Origin: Lachnospiraceae bacterium AB2028
GTDB taxonomy: Bacteria; Bacillota; Clostridia; Lachnospirales; Lachnospiraceae
NCBI GenBank assembly: GCA_000621425.1
Contig: JHYJ01000006.1
Location: 248,001 to 312,000 of the forward strand
Direction: 5' to 3'
Length of the DNA stretch: 64,000 nt
Part shown: in pieces, positions 8,307 through 15,740 of the stretch
How positions within the stretch are numbered: the first letter of the stretch is position 1
Layout of the letters: each line of letters opens with the position of its first letter
The notes under the pieces: generated by a model
Database searches by the model: none
Told to the model about the DNA's origin: nothing
What the model saw: only the letters and a program-made list of their open reading frames with translations
Made by a program: the position numbers and the translations under genes

Positions 8307-9407
8307 ATGAAGCTCGGCATAGTGGGGCTCCCTAACGTGGGCAAGTCAACATTGTTCAATTCACTTACTAAGGCAGGTGCGCAGGCGGCAAACTTTCCGT
8401 TCTGTACTATAGATCCCAATGTGGGAATCGTGCCTGTGCCGGATGAGCGTATAGAAAAGCTGGGTGAGATGTACCATACAAAGAAGGTTACTCATGCAGC
8501 AATAGAATTCGTCGATATCGCAGGTCTCGTAAAGGGTGCATCCAAGGGTGAAGGCCTGGGCAACCAGTTTCTTGCAAATATCCGTGAAGTGGATGCAATC
8601 GTCCATGTGGTAAGGTGTTTTGAAGACACCAATGTAATACATGTAGACGGTTCCGTAGATCCTGTGCGTGATATAGAGACCATCAACATGGAACTTGTTT
8701 TCTCTGATATAGAGATACTTGAGAGAAGATACGCCAAGGTAGCCAAGCAGGCTAAGATGGATAAGTCACTTCAGAAAGAAGTGGACATGCTTGAAAAGCT
8801 TAAGGCACACCTGGATGCAGGCGAGAGCGCAAGGACTTTTGTTGTACCTGAGGATGAAGAACTCCAGAAGACATTTGCTGAGTACAATCTGCTCACTGCC
8901 AAGAAGACGATCTATGCTGCAAATGTGGCTGAGGATGATCTGGCAGATGACGGCGCAGGCAACCAGTATGTTGCAAAAGTAAGGGAGCTGGCAGCATCCG
9001 AGGGTAACGGTGTATTTGTTATTTCTGCAAAGCTTGAGGAGGAACTTTCGGAGCTTTCAGATACCGAGAAGACAGAGTTTTTAGCAGACTTAGGTGTTGA
9101 GTCATCCGGACTTGATAAGCTTATCTCTGCAAGCTATTCACTCTTGGGACTCATAAGCTTCCTGACAGCCGGTGAGGATGAGTGCCGTGCATGGACTATA
9201 AAGGAAGGCACAAAAGCACCTCAGGCAGCAGGCAAGATCCATACCGATTTTGAAAAGGGCTTTATAAAGGCAGAGGTTGTAAATTACCAGGATCTTCTTG
9301 ATAACGGTTCCCTGGCAGCTGCAAGGGAAAAGGGTATCGTCGGCATGGAAGGCAAGGATTATGTAGTTAAGGATGGCGACGTTATCCTGTTCAGATTCAA
9401 TGTTTAA
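8307..9407 (+). CDS. ychF: Redox-regulated ATPase YchF (Obg-like, OLA1 family)
   Basis: A universally conserved P-loop protein of the Obg family that hydrolyses ATP preferentially and associates with ribosomes. The 366-residue length is normal. The G1 motif [12 protein letters not shown] is at residues 6-17. The switch region contains the [22 protein letters not shown] signature, a coiled-coil follows, and the C-terminal TGS-like domain contains [14 protein letters not shown]. The ribosome site GAAGGAG is well placed before ATG 8307. lgt follows 11 bases downstream. Confidence 0.97.
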   Translation: MKLGIVGLPNVGKSTLFNSLTKAGAQAANFPFCTIDPNVGIVPVPDERIEKLGEMYHTKKVTHAAIEFVDIAGLVKGASKGEGLGNQFLANIREVDAIVHVVRCFEDTNVIHVDGSVDPVRDIETINMELVFSDIEILERRYAKVAKQAKMDKSLQKEVDMLEKLKAHLDAGESARTFVVPEDEELQKTFAEYNLLTAKKTIYAANVAEDDLADDGAGNQYVAKVRELAASEGNGVFVISAKLEEELSELSDTEKTEFLADLGVESSGLDKLISASYSLLGLISFLTAGEDECRAWTIKEGTKAPQAAGKIHTDFEKGFIKAEVVNYQDLLDNGSLAAAREKGIVGMEGKDYVVKDGDVILFRFNV

Positions 9408-9418
9408 GAGGAAAAACA

Positions 9419-10315
9419 ATGCCTGAGTGGATGGATGTTACATCGATCGCCTTTCCATTTTTAGGAATCTATCTGGAGAATGTACCGAAGAGTTTTCAGA
9501 TATTCGGCGTGACCATAGCTTTATATGGCGTGATAATAGGTTTCGGCGTGATATGTGCATTTACGCTGATGTCAGTTATCGCAAAAAAGGATGGCAAAAA
9601 TCCTGACGATATCTATGATGCAGGCTTGTGGATCCTTGGATTCGGACTGGTGGGTGCCAGGCTCTATTACGTGATCTTTTCCTGGGATTATTACAAGGAC
9701 AATATAGCAAGCATAGTCAATATAAGGGAAGGCGGACTGGCTATTTACGGCGGTGTCCTGGCCGGACTTATTACGGCAATCGTCTGGAGCAGGGTAAAGA
9801 AAAAGAACCTCTTTGCGTTTCTGGATATTGCCGCACTTGGTGCGCTTACCGGACAGATAATCGGCCGCTGGGGGAACTTTACCAACCGTGAAGTTTTCGG
9901 CGGATATTCGGATAATCTCTTTGCAATGCGTCTGCCTATAGATGCGGTCAGGAGCCGTGACATAAGTGCTGATCTTCAGGCTCATATTGTTGAAGGAACA
10001 AATTACATACAGGTTCATCCGACTTTTCTATACGAGAGTTTTTCCAATTTGGTACTTCTCATACTTATAATTGTTTTCAGAAAGAAGAAGAAATTTGACG
10101 GTGAATGCGTTCTCTGGTATATGGGCGGATACGGTATCATCCGTTTCTTCATAGAGGGAATACGCACGGACCAGCTTAAATTTGCTGGTACGGATCTGGC
10201 TGTTTCACAGTGCCTGGGAATGACATTGTTCTTAGTCTCTGCCGCACTCATTACTTTTTTCCGCGTAAAGGCATACCGTTCCGGAAACGGTGAAAAGGCT
10301 GAGAAAGCTGAGTAA
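9419..10315 (+). CDS. lgt: Prolipoprotein diacylglyceryl transferase
   Basis: An integral membrane enzyme that transfers diacylglycerol from phosphatidylglycerol to the lipobox cysteine of prelipoproteins, the first step of lipoprotein maturation. It is 298 residues with about seven hydrophobic helices. The Lgt signature GRWGNFTNREVFGG lies near residue 150, and the motif HPTFLYES near 200 is also typical. A charged C-terminal tail rich in Lys/Glu ends the protein. It follows ychF by 11 bases and is likely in one operon with it. Several lipoproteins in the window would be its substrates. Confidence 0.97.
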   Translation: MPEWMDVTSIAFPFLGIYLENVPKSFQIFGVTIALYGVIIGFGVICAFTLMSVIAKKDGKNPDDIYDAGLWILGFGLVGARLYYVIFSWDYYKDNIASIVNIREGGLAIYGGVLAGLITAIVWSRVKKKNLFAFLDIAALGALTGQIIGRWGNFTNREVFGGYSDNLFAMRLPIDAVRSRDISADLQAHIVEGTNYIQVHPTFLYESFSNLVLLILIIVFRKKKKFDGECVLWYMGGYGIIRFFIEGIRTDQLKFAGTDLAVSQCLGMTLFLVSAALITFFRVKAYRSGNGEKAEKAE

Positions 10316-10389
10316 GATCGTTGACGAAAGAACACTGATTATAGGAAAATAAAGGCACACAGCATAAACACTTGATAAGGAGACACTAT

Positions 10390-11418
10390 ATGAGTTTTGA
10401 TTTCGTGAGAAAACTGCCCACCCCTACTGAGATAAGGGAACAGTATCCCGTTCCGGCTGAACTTCAGGAATTTAAGAAGAAAAGGGACAGGGAAATCTGT
10501 GACGTGATTGCAGGCAGGAGTGATAAGTTCTTAGTGATAATCGGACCCTGCTCTGCAGACAATGAAGAGGCGGTTGTGGACTATACCAACAGGCTGTCGG
10601 AGGTGGCTGAGCAGGTAAAGGATAAGCTTATCCTTGTACCACGAGTATATACAAATAAGCCCAGAACCACGGGTGACGGATACAAGGGAATATCTTCCCA
10701 GCCTGATCCTACGGAGGCTCCGGACTTCTTAAAGGGACTTATCGCCATGAGGCAGATGCATATCAGGGTTATGCGTGAGTCACGCCTGACCAGTGCTGAT
10801 GAGATGCTTTATCCGGAAAACTGGCGCTACGTGTCGGACATACTTTCCTATGTGGCAATCGGCGCAAGGTCTGTTGAAGACCAGCAGCACAGGCTGGCAG
10901 CCAGCGGTTTTGATGTACCTGCGGGAATGAAGAATCCCACCAGCGGACATCTTTCCGTAATGCTTAATTCCATCCATGCAGCTCAGCATCCCCATTCATT
11001 TATTTACAGGGGATGGGAAGTTAAGACCAGCGGGAATCCTTATGCCCATACTATTTTAAGGGGGGCTGTAAATAAGCACGGAAGGTCCATACCGAACTAT
11101 CATTATGAAGACCTTTCACTTTTAAGGGAGCTTTATGATGAGGCGGATGTAATAAATCCGGCATGCATAATAGATACGAACCATTCGAATTCCGGAAAGA
11201 GGTTTGATGAGCAGCCAAGGATCGTGAGCGAGGTGCTGCATTCAAGACGGATCAATCCCGATATCCGCAGCCTGGTAAAGGGTGTAATGGTAGAAAGCTA
11301 TATCAAGGAAGGTGCACAGAAGATAGGCGAGGGGATTTACGGAAAGTCCATAACCGATCCCTGCCTTGGCTGGGCTGCGTCGGAGAAACTTATATTTGAC
11401 ATAGCGGATGCTGTCTGA
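10390..11418 (+). CDS. aroF: 3-deoxy-7-phosphoheptulonate (DAHP) synthase, class I
   Basis: The first enzyme of the shikimate pathway, condensing phosphoenolpyruvate and erythrose 4-phosphate. It belongs to the AroFGH class I family, shown by LVIIGPCSADN near residue 50, KPRTT, the GARSVEDQQHR segment, the DTNHSNSGK motif and the closing KSITDPCLGW. ATG 10390 is chosen because ATAAGGAGA lies just upstream. The product of 342 residues fits the family. Which aromatic amino acid inhibits it cannot be read reliably. The following 120 bases to thyA show no obvious terminator. Confidence 0.93.
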   Translation: MSFDFVRKLPTPTEIREQYPVPAELQEFKKKRDREICDVIAGRSDKFLVIIGPCSADNEEAVVDYTNRLSEVAEQVKDKLILVPRVYTNKPRTTGDGYKGISSQPDPTEAPDFLKGLIAMRQMHIRVMRESRLTSADEMLYPENWRYVSDILSYVAIGARSVEDQQHRLAASGFDVPAGMKNPTSGHLSVMLNSIHAAQHPHSFIYRGWEVKTSGNPYAHTILRGAVNKHGRSIPNYHYEDLSLLRELYDEADVINPACIIDTNHSNSGKRFDEQPRIVSEVLHSRRINPDIRSLVKGVMVESYIKEGAQKIGEGIYGKSITDPCLGWAASEKLIFDIADAV

Positions 11419-11538
11419 GAATTAAACAACAATATTTGTTTCGTTATTCTAATTGAATGACATAGCAGCAGTTTACATGCTGACGCATTTGAAAAACTGA
11501 ATTTAGATGATAATCTTGGGGACGAGGAGGAAAAGGTC

Positions 11539-12387
11539 ATGAGCATGGCAGATGATATGTTTAAGGATATGTGCAGGGACATTCTTGAGAACGGTACCAG
11601 CACTGAAGGGGAGAAGGTCCGGCCGCACTGGGAAGACGGAACCCCAGCGTATACCATAAAGAGATTCGGCGTGGTAAATCGCTATGACCTTACCAAAGAG
11701 TTTCCGATCATTACTGTAAGAAAGACGGCTCTTAAGTCTGCCACCGAAGAAATGCTCTGGATATGGCAGCAGAAATCAAATGATATCCATGACCTTCACA
11801 GTCATATCTGGGATTCATGGGCCGATGAGACAGGTTCCATAGGTAAGGCTTACGGCTACCAGATGGGCGTAAAGCATAAGTATAAAGAAGGCATGATGGA
11901 CCAGACAGATCGTGTGATCTATGACCTGAAGAACAATCCCTTCAGCAGACGTATAATGACCAATATGTATGTGCATGCAGACTTAAGCGAGATGCATCTG
12001 TATCCTTGTGCATACAGCATGACTTTCAATGTTACCCAGAAGAAGGGGGATGACAAGCTGACACTGAATGCAATACTTAACCAGCGCTCCCAGGATGTTC
12101 TGGCAGCTAATAACTGGAATGTGGTGCAGTATGCTGTGCTTGTACATATGCTGGCACAGGTATGTGATATGAAGGTGGGCGAGCTGGTGCATGTGATAGC
12201 GGATGCCCATATCTACGACAGACACGTGGATATCATAAAAGAGCTTATAGAAAGACCTACCCATCCTGCACCTGAATTCTGGATTAATCCTGATATTCAT
12301 GACTTCTATGAATTTACAAGAGATGATGTGAAGGTGATAGGCTACGAAACAGAGCCCCAGATCGAGAATATACCGATAGCCATATGA
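11539..12387 (+). CDS. thyA: Thymidylate synthase (ThyA)
   Basis: Makes dTMP from dUMP using methylene-tetrahydrofolate and yields dihydrofolate. It is 282 residues with ribosome site GAGGAGG. The nucleophile cysteine is in LYPCAYSM, the phosphate-binding arginines in NPFSRRIM, and NQRSQDVLAANNWNV carries the dUMP-binding asparagine. The sequence PEFWINPDIHDFYEFTRDD near the end resembles the subfamily of Bacillus ThyA and phage phi3T rather than E. coli ThyA. The cysteine is followed by Ala-Tyr instead of the E. coli His-Ala. folA, whose product recycles the dihydrofolate made here, lies downstream after a structured spacer. Confidence 0.95.
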   Translation: MSMADDMFKDMCRDILENGTSTEGEKVRPHWEDGTPAYTIKRFGVVNRYDLTKEFPIITVRKTALKSATEEMLWIWQQKSNDIHDLHSHIWDSWADETGSIGKAYGYQMGVKHKYKEGMMDQTDRVIYDLKNNPFSRRIMTNMYVHADLSEMHLYPCAYSMTFNVTQKKGDDKLTLNAILNQRSQDVLAANNWNVVQYAVLVHMLAQVCDMKVGELVHVIADAHIYDRHVDIIKELIERPTHPAPEFWINPDIHDFYEFTRDDVKVIGYETEPQIENIPIAI

Positions 12388-12393
12388 TGTAGC

Positions 12394-12502
12394 AGGGCTC
12401 CAAGCCGGTGCAGCGTTCATGCTTGCATGAAAAGCAGCAGAGAATTGGAGCACGCCCGGACATGAGCAAGTAGCGCGTAGCACGCAAAGCGTGCGGCGTA
12501 GC
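12394..12502 (+). other. Structured thyA-folA spacer with nested dyads
   Basis: The 187-base gap holds GCTCCAA (12397-12403) pairing with TTGGAGC (12445-12451), extended by GGG/CCC with a short bulge. This encloses the near-perfect palindrome TTCATGCTTGCATGAA (12416-12431). It is followed by a 6-bp hairpin GCACGC-AAA-GCGTGC (12480-12494) flanked by direct repeats GCGTAGC (12475-12481 and 12496-12502). There is no T-run, so this is not a simple terminator. It could be an mRNA processing or stability element, or a small RNA. Confidence 0.45.
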
Positions 12503-12575
12503 AATCCGGATACATCAGAATATAAGAGTAGATGATTTTGAAGACATAGCCATTAATTTGGCAGGAGGAGACTGA

Positions 12576-13064
12576 ATGAAGATAATAGTTGCGGCAGACA
12601 ATAACTGGGCAATAGGAAACAAGGGGGAATTACTTGTAAGCATACCCGGGGATCACAAGATGTTCCGCATGGAGACCACCGGAAAAGTGGTGGTGCTCGG
12701 CCGCAAGACTCTTTCAACTTTTCCGGAGGGCCGTCCCCTTAAGAATCGCACAAATATAATAATGTCCAAGGACGAGTCTCTTACGGTCAAAGATGCAATC
12801 GTGGTTCATTCAGTGGAAGAACTGCTGGAGGCGGTAAAGGGGTATGACACAAATGATGTGTATATCATAGGCGGTGCCAGTATCTATGAGCAGATGCTTC
12901 CTTACTGCGATACAGCGATAGTTACAAAGATAAATATGGAATATGCTGCAGACGCATATTTCCCTGATCTGGACAAATCAGAAGAGTGGAAGATAGTAAG
13001 TGAAGGGGAAGAACAGACATATTTCGATCTTGAATATAATTTCGTTACTTACAAGAGAGTATAA
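12576..13064 (+). CDS. folA: Dihydrofolate reductase
   Basis: Reduces dihydrofolate to tetrahydrofolate with NADPH, closing the cycle opened by ThyA. The 162-residue length is typical. The N-terminal strand IIVAADNNWAIGNKGELL contains the conserved Trp and substrate loop. PGDHKMFRMETTGKVVVLGRKT is the NADPH-binding helix and strand, and VYIIGGASIYEQMLPY is the conserved Gly-Gly segment. The ribosome site GGAGGAG precedes ATG 12576. The gene ends at a bidirectional terminator shared with the convergent diguanylate cyclase gene. Confidence 0.96.
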   Translation: MKIIVAADNNWAIGNKGELLVSIPGDHKMFRMETTGKVVVLGRKTLSTFPEGRPLKNRTNIIMSKDESLTVKDAIVVHSVEELLEAVKGYDTNDVYIIGGASIYEQMLPYCDTAIVTKINMEYAADAYFPDLDKSEEWKIVSEGEEQTYFDLEYNFVTYKRV

Positions 13065-13101
13065 AAAAATCCCACTTACAGCCGTAAGTGGGATTTTTTA
13101 T
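13063..13101. terminator. Bidirectional terminator between folA and the diguanylate cyclase
   Basis: CCCACTTAC (13071-13079) pairs with GTAAGTGGG (13084-13092) around a 4-base loop. An A-run lies on the left and a T-run on the right, so it works for both the + strand folA and the - strand gene ending at 13110. Confidence 0.92.
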
Positions 13102-13109
13102 GATTAGTT

Positions 13110-14207
13110 TTACATCACAACCCTGTTCCTGCCGCCGGTTTTACCTTCGTAGAGTTTCTTGTCGGCATGGTTGATGGTTGCTTCTATACCGAGCCTTGGA
13201 TTGAATTCCTCAAGTCCGTAGGTCATTGTTATCTTGAAATCATAATCTTTAAATTGCATGGGAGTGTTTTCTATCTGTTTACGTAGTTCGTCAAGCTCCT
13301 TAAAAGCCTGTTCGGCTTTCATATTTTCAAATGCAAAAAGAAATTCCTCACCACCCCATCTTGCGACGTGGCCTTTGTTTTTCATGAAGGCCTTGAATAT
13401 GTCAGCGGCGGAGGTGAGCACATAGTCGCCGGTGTCATGGCCGTAGGTATCATTAACTTTCTTGAAGAAGTCAATATCACCGATGGCAATGGTAAAGGTG
13501 TGGCCGGTGTGGTTATATTCATAAACGATATCCGAAAGATATTCATTCATATGCCTTCTGTTGGATAGCCCTGTAAGTGTGTCGAGATTGGCCATTCTCT
13601 CGAGATTTTCGTTTATGCGGCGCAACTTTTCTTCTGCCTGATTAAACTTTGTACTATAGCAGTAGGCAGTAACCAGAAAGCTGGCACCCATTACTATTAC
13701 ATTAAATGACTGTACATATATGAGGTATGAACCCAAGGGGGTAGTGAACAGGGGGAGTTCGGGACAAAGCTCTACAAGTAATAGAATGATTCCCATTAAT
13801 ACCATGGAATATATTCTTTTATACAGAGGATTTCCTGTCTTGTTGAAATACATTAAAAGTATGTTTATGAAAAGTATATACTGGTATCCGCACTGGAACC
13901 CTGTGAAAAGTGCCAAAAGAACAGGGAAGACAATCAACACGCTGTTTAAAAGGATGAGTCCGGGAAAGGTCCTGTTTTCATAAGTGAAAATAAATGCGCC
14001 TACTGTGAGTCCTACTGCACCGGCCATTGCCAGGCCTAAAGTGTAGTGCTGCATATAAGCAATCAGGAGTCCCATGAAAAAGAAATATAATGAAAATACA
14101 ATACAGTTAAGTCGGATCAGGATAGCCAGATCCTTGGTTTCTTTTTCGTTTTTTACGTCTGCAAAAAGGAATTTTTCGAATGAATCCCAAATATATCTCA
14201 TATTCAC
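13110..14207 (-). CDS. Membrane diguanylate cyclase (GGDEF)
   Basis: Predicted to make cyclic di-GMP from two GTP. It is 365 residues. The N-terminal half (about 25-200) has roughly six hydrophobic helices forming an unclassified membrane sensor. A short coiled-coil linker (about 200-220) leads to a complete GGDEF domain. This has LDTLTGLSNRRHMNEYL at its start, GDIDFFKKVNDTYGHDTGD as metal and substrate site, and the signature GGEEF near residue 300. The inhibitory I-site RxxD normally found five residues before the signature reads KNKG, so product inhibition is probably absent. No EAL domain is attached. No cyclic di-GMP receptor is recognisable nearby. Confidence 0.92.
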   Translation of the reverse strand: MNMRYIWDSFEKFLFADVKNEKETKDLAILIRLNCIVFSLYFFFMGLLIAYMQHYTLGLAMAGAVGLTVGAFIFTYENRTFPGLILLNSVLIVFPVLLALFTGFQCGYQYILFINILLMYFNKTGNPLYKRIYSMVLMGIILLLVELCPELPLFTTPLGSYLIYVQSFNVIVMGASFLVTAYCYSTKFNQAEEKLRRINENLERMANLDTLTGLSNRRHMNEYLSDIVYEYNHTGHTFTIAIGDIDFFKKVNDTYGHDTGDYVLTSAADIFKAFMKNKGHVARWGGEEFLFAFENMKAEQAFKELDELRKQIENTPMQFKDYDFKITMTYGLEEFNPRLGIEATINHADKKLYEGKTGGRNRVVM

Positions 14208-14319
14208 CCCGTCATAATGTTCAAAAAAATAAGATTTTTTGACAATTCCATAAGTAAGATAATTATAACACAGGTTTGCATAACATTTGCATGTTTTTTT
14301 TGCTGTGCTTATGTCGGTC

Positions 14320-14346
14320 TTGACATTGAAAAAAGTCGGGTATAAA
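14320..14346 (+). promoter_or_regulatory. Candidate promoter of ilvE
   Basis: A perfect -35 TTGACA lies at 14320-14325 with TATAAA at 14341-14346, a 15-base spacer, slightly short. It lies about 50 bases before the ilvE start at 14398, and nothing else in this divergent gap would use it. No T-box structure is visible. Confidence 0.5.
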
Positions 14347-14397
14347 CTGATTTTGTTGTTTTTTACAACTAAAAGCTATATTAAAAGGAGAGCCAAA

Positions 14398-15423
14398 ATG
14401 GAAAAGAAGAATATCGACTGGGCCTCAATAGGCTTTGGCTATGTTAAGACTGACAAGCGTTTCGTGGCTAATTACAAAAATGGCGCATGGGAAGAGGGCG
14501 GTCTTACCGAAGATGAGAATATCGTACTGAATGAGTGCGCAGGCGTTCTGCAGTATGCGCAGACCTGTTTTGAGGGTCTTAAAGCATACACAACAGAGGA
14601 CGGACGCACGGTTTGTTTCAGACCTGACCTCAATGCTAAGCGTATGCATGATACGGCACTGAGACTTGAGATGCCGCCTTTTCCTGAGGATAAATTCATA
14701 GAGGCTGTTAAGGCAGTGGTTAAGGCTAACGAGGCTTATGTACCCCCTTATGGTTCAGGTGCAACTCTTTATATCAGACCTTATATGTTCGGATCAAACC
14801 CTGTTATCGGTGTAAAGCCTGCTGATGAGTATCAGTTCAGAATTTTTGCTACTCCTGTAGGACCTTACTTCAAGGGCGGTGCAAAGCCCATAACAATTAC
14901 TGTATCTGATTTCGACAGGGCAGCCCCCCACGGAACAGGCCACATCAAGGCAGGCCTTAACTATGCAATGAGCCTTCATGCAATAGTAACGGCACATAAT
15001 AATGGTTTTGCTGAGAACATGTACCTTGATGCAGCTACACGTACAAAGGTAGAGGAGACTGGCGGTGCAAACTTCATCTTCGTTACAAAGGATGGCACAG
15101 TGGTTACACCTAAGTCTGACTCTATCCTTCCTTCAATAACAAGACGCTCCATCATGCATGTGGCTGAACATGTCCTTGGCCTTAAGGTTGAGCACAGGGA
15201 AGTTACGTTTGAAGAGGTAAAGGATTTTGCCGAGTGCGGACTCTGCGGAACAGCAGCAGTTATCTCCCCTGTAGGCAAGATCGTTTACAAGGATGGAGAA
15301 ATCGCTTTCCCTGCAGGTATGGAAGAGATGGGACCTGTAACCAAGAAACTTTACGATACTCTTACAGGTATCCAGATGGGCAGACTTGAAGCTCCCGAAG
15401 GATGGATTGTTGAGATAGACTAA
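14398..15423 (+). CDS. ilvE: Branched-chain amino acid aminotransferase
   Basis: A PLP enzyme interconverting leucine, isoleucine and valine with their 2-oxo acids. It is a fold-type IV transaminase of 341 residues from ATG 14398, which has the ribosome site AAAGGAG; an earlier in-frame start at 14287 lacks one. Visible signatures are CFEGLKAY near residue 60, RPYMFGSNPVIGV, the PLP-lysine region GTGHIKAGLNYAMSL, ETGGANFIFV and ECGLCGTAAVISPV near the C-terminus. This is the group II BCAT pattern of many Clostridia. It is monocistronic, bounded by its own promoter candidate and a strong terminator. Confidence 0.95.
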   Translation: MEKKNIDWASIGFGYVKTDKRFVANYKNGAWEEGGLTEDENIVLNECAGVLQYAQTCFEGLKAYTTEDGRTVCFRPDLNAKRMHDTALRLEMPPFPEDKFIEAVKAVVKANEAYVPPYGSGATLYIRPYMFGSNPVIGVKPADEYQFRIFATPVGPYFKGGAKPITITVSDFDRAAPHGTGHIKAGLNYAMSLHAIVTAHNNGFAENMYLDAATRTKVEETGGANFIFVTKDGTVVTPKSDSILPSITRRSIMHVAEHVLGLKVEHREVTFEEVKDFAECGLCGTAAVISPVGKIVYKDGEIAFPAGMEEMGPVTKKLYDTLTGIQMGRLEAPEGWIVEID

Positions 15424-15455
15424 GTTCACAGCCTGTTGTTTTAGAAATGATTATG

Positions 15456-15492
15456 GAACAGCTGCGGTTATACCTGCAGCTGTTCTTTTTTT
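15456..15492 (+). terminator. Terminator of ilvE
   Basis: GAACAGCTGC (15456-15465) pairs perfectly with GCAGCTGTTC (15476-15485) and is followed by seven T. It separates ilvE from the structured region downstream. Confidence 0.93.
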
Positions 15493-15499
15493 ATGCAAT

Positions 15500-15740
15500 A
15501 TTCTCCACCGAATAGCGTCTCCTGACGGTGTTAGAGTGAGCTTAGCAGTTCTCGAAAATGCTGGGATGAAACAGGAACACCCCGCCAAGGATGGCGGGGT
15601 GAGTGAACAACGCTACAAGGATGTAGCGTGTGAACGGTTCCGGTCGTTTTGTATAGATTTTTGCATTTTCGTAAGAAATGCTTAGCGAACGGCCCCACCG
15701 GCAGGAGAGCTATCGGTGGAGAGAGGGTTATTTCTTACGA
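15500..15740 (+). ncRNA. Candidate CsrA-binding small RNA: tandem GGA-loop hairpins
   Basis: This stretch lies between the convergent genes ilvE and typA, beyond the ilvE terminator, and has no credible ORF. Hairpin A (15578-15601) is a 9-bp perfect stem with loop AAGGAT. Hairpin B (15610-15629) is a 7-bp stem with the same loop; its core UACAAGGAUGU matches 11 of 12 positions of the CsrA SELEX consensus RUACARGGAUGU. A third dyad, CCACCG/CGGTGG (15695-15719), can place AGGAGA in a loop. Further GGA motifs occur near 15563 and 15573. The GGA loops exist only on the + strand. I see no convincing promoter, so it could be processed from ilvE read-through. The ncRNA call is inference. Confidence 0.4.
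15663..15739. repeat. Overlapping inverted repeats at the typA 3' end
   Basis: CGTAAGAAAT (15670-15679) pairs perfectly with ATTTCTTACG (15730-15739), which includes the typA stop codon. The same left arm also overlaps a local hairpin GCATTT/AAATGC (15664-15681). The two pairings exclude each other. No T-run follows on the typA strand, so a standard terminator is not evident. Confidence 0.5.

Noticed and set aside
8116-8310. 64-residue frame between larE and ychF
   Set aside because: It runs into the ychF start, has no ribosome site, and its composition is unlike a protein. The 190-base gap otherwise shows only the ychF ribosome site.
12394-12502. Tetrahydrofolate riboswitch in the thyA-folA spacer
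   Set aside because: The core motifs of the known folate riboswitches are not present; only generic dyads are seen.
15500-15740. Protein-coding explanation for the ilvE/typA gap
   Set aside because: No frame with a start, ribosome site and reasonable length; short frames are interrupted and follow the hairpins.
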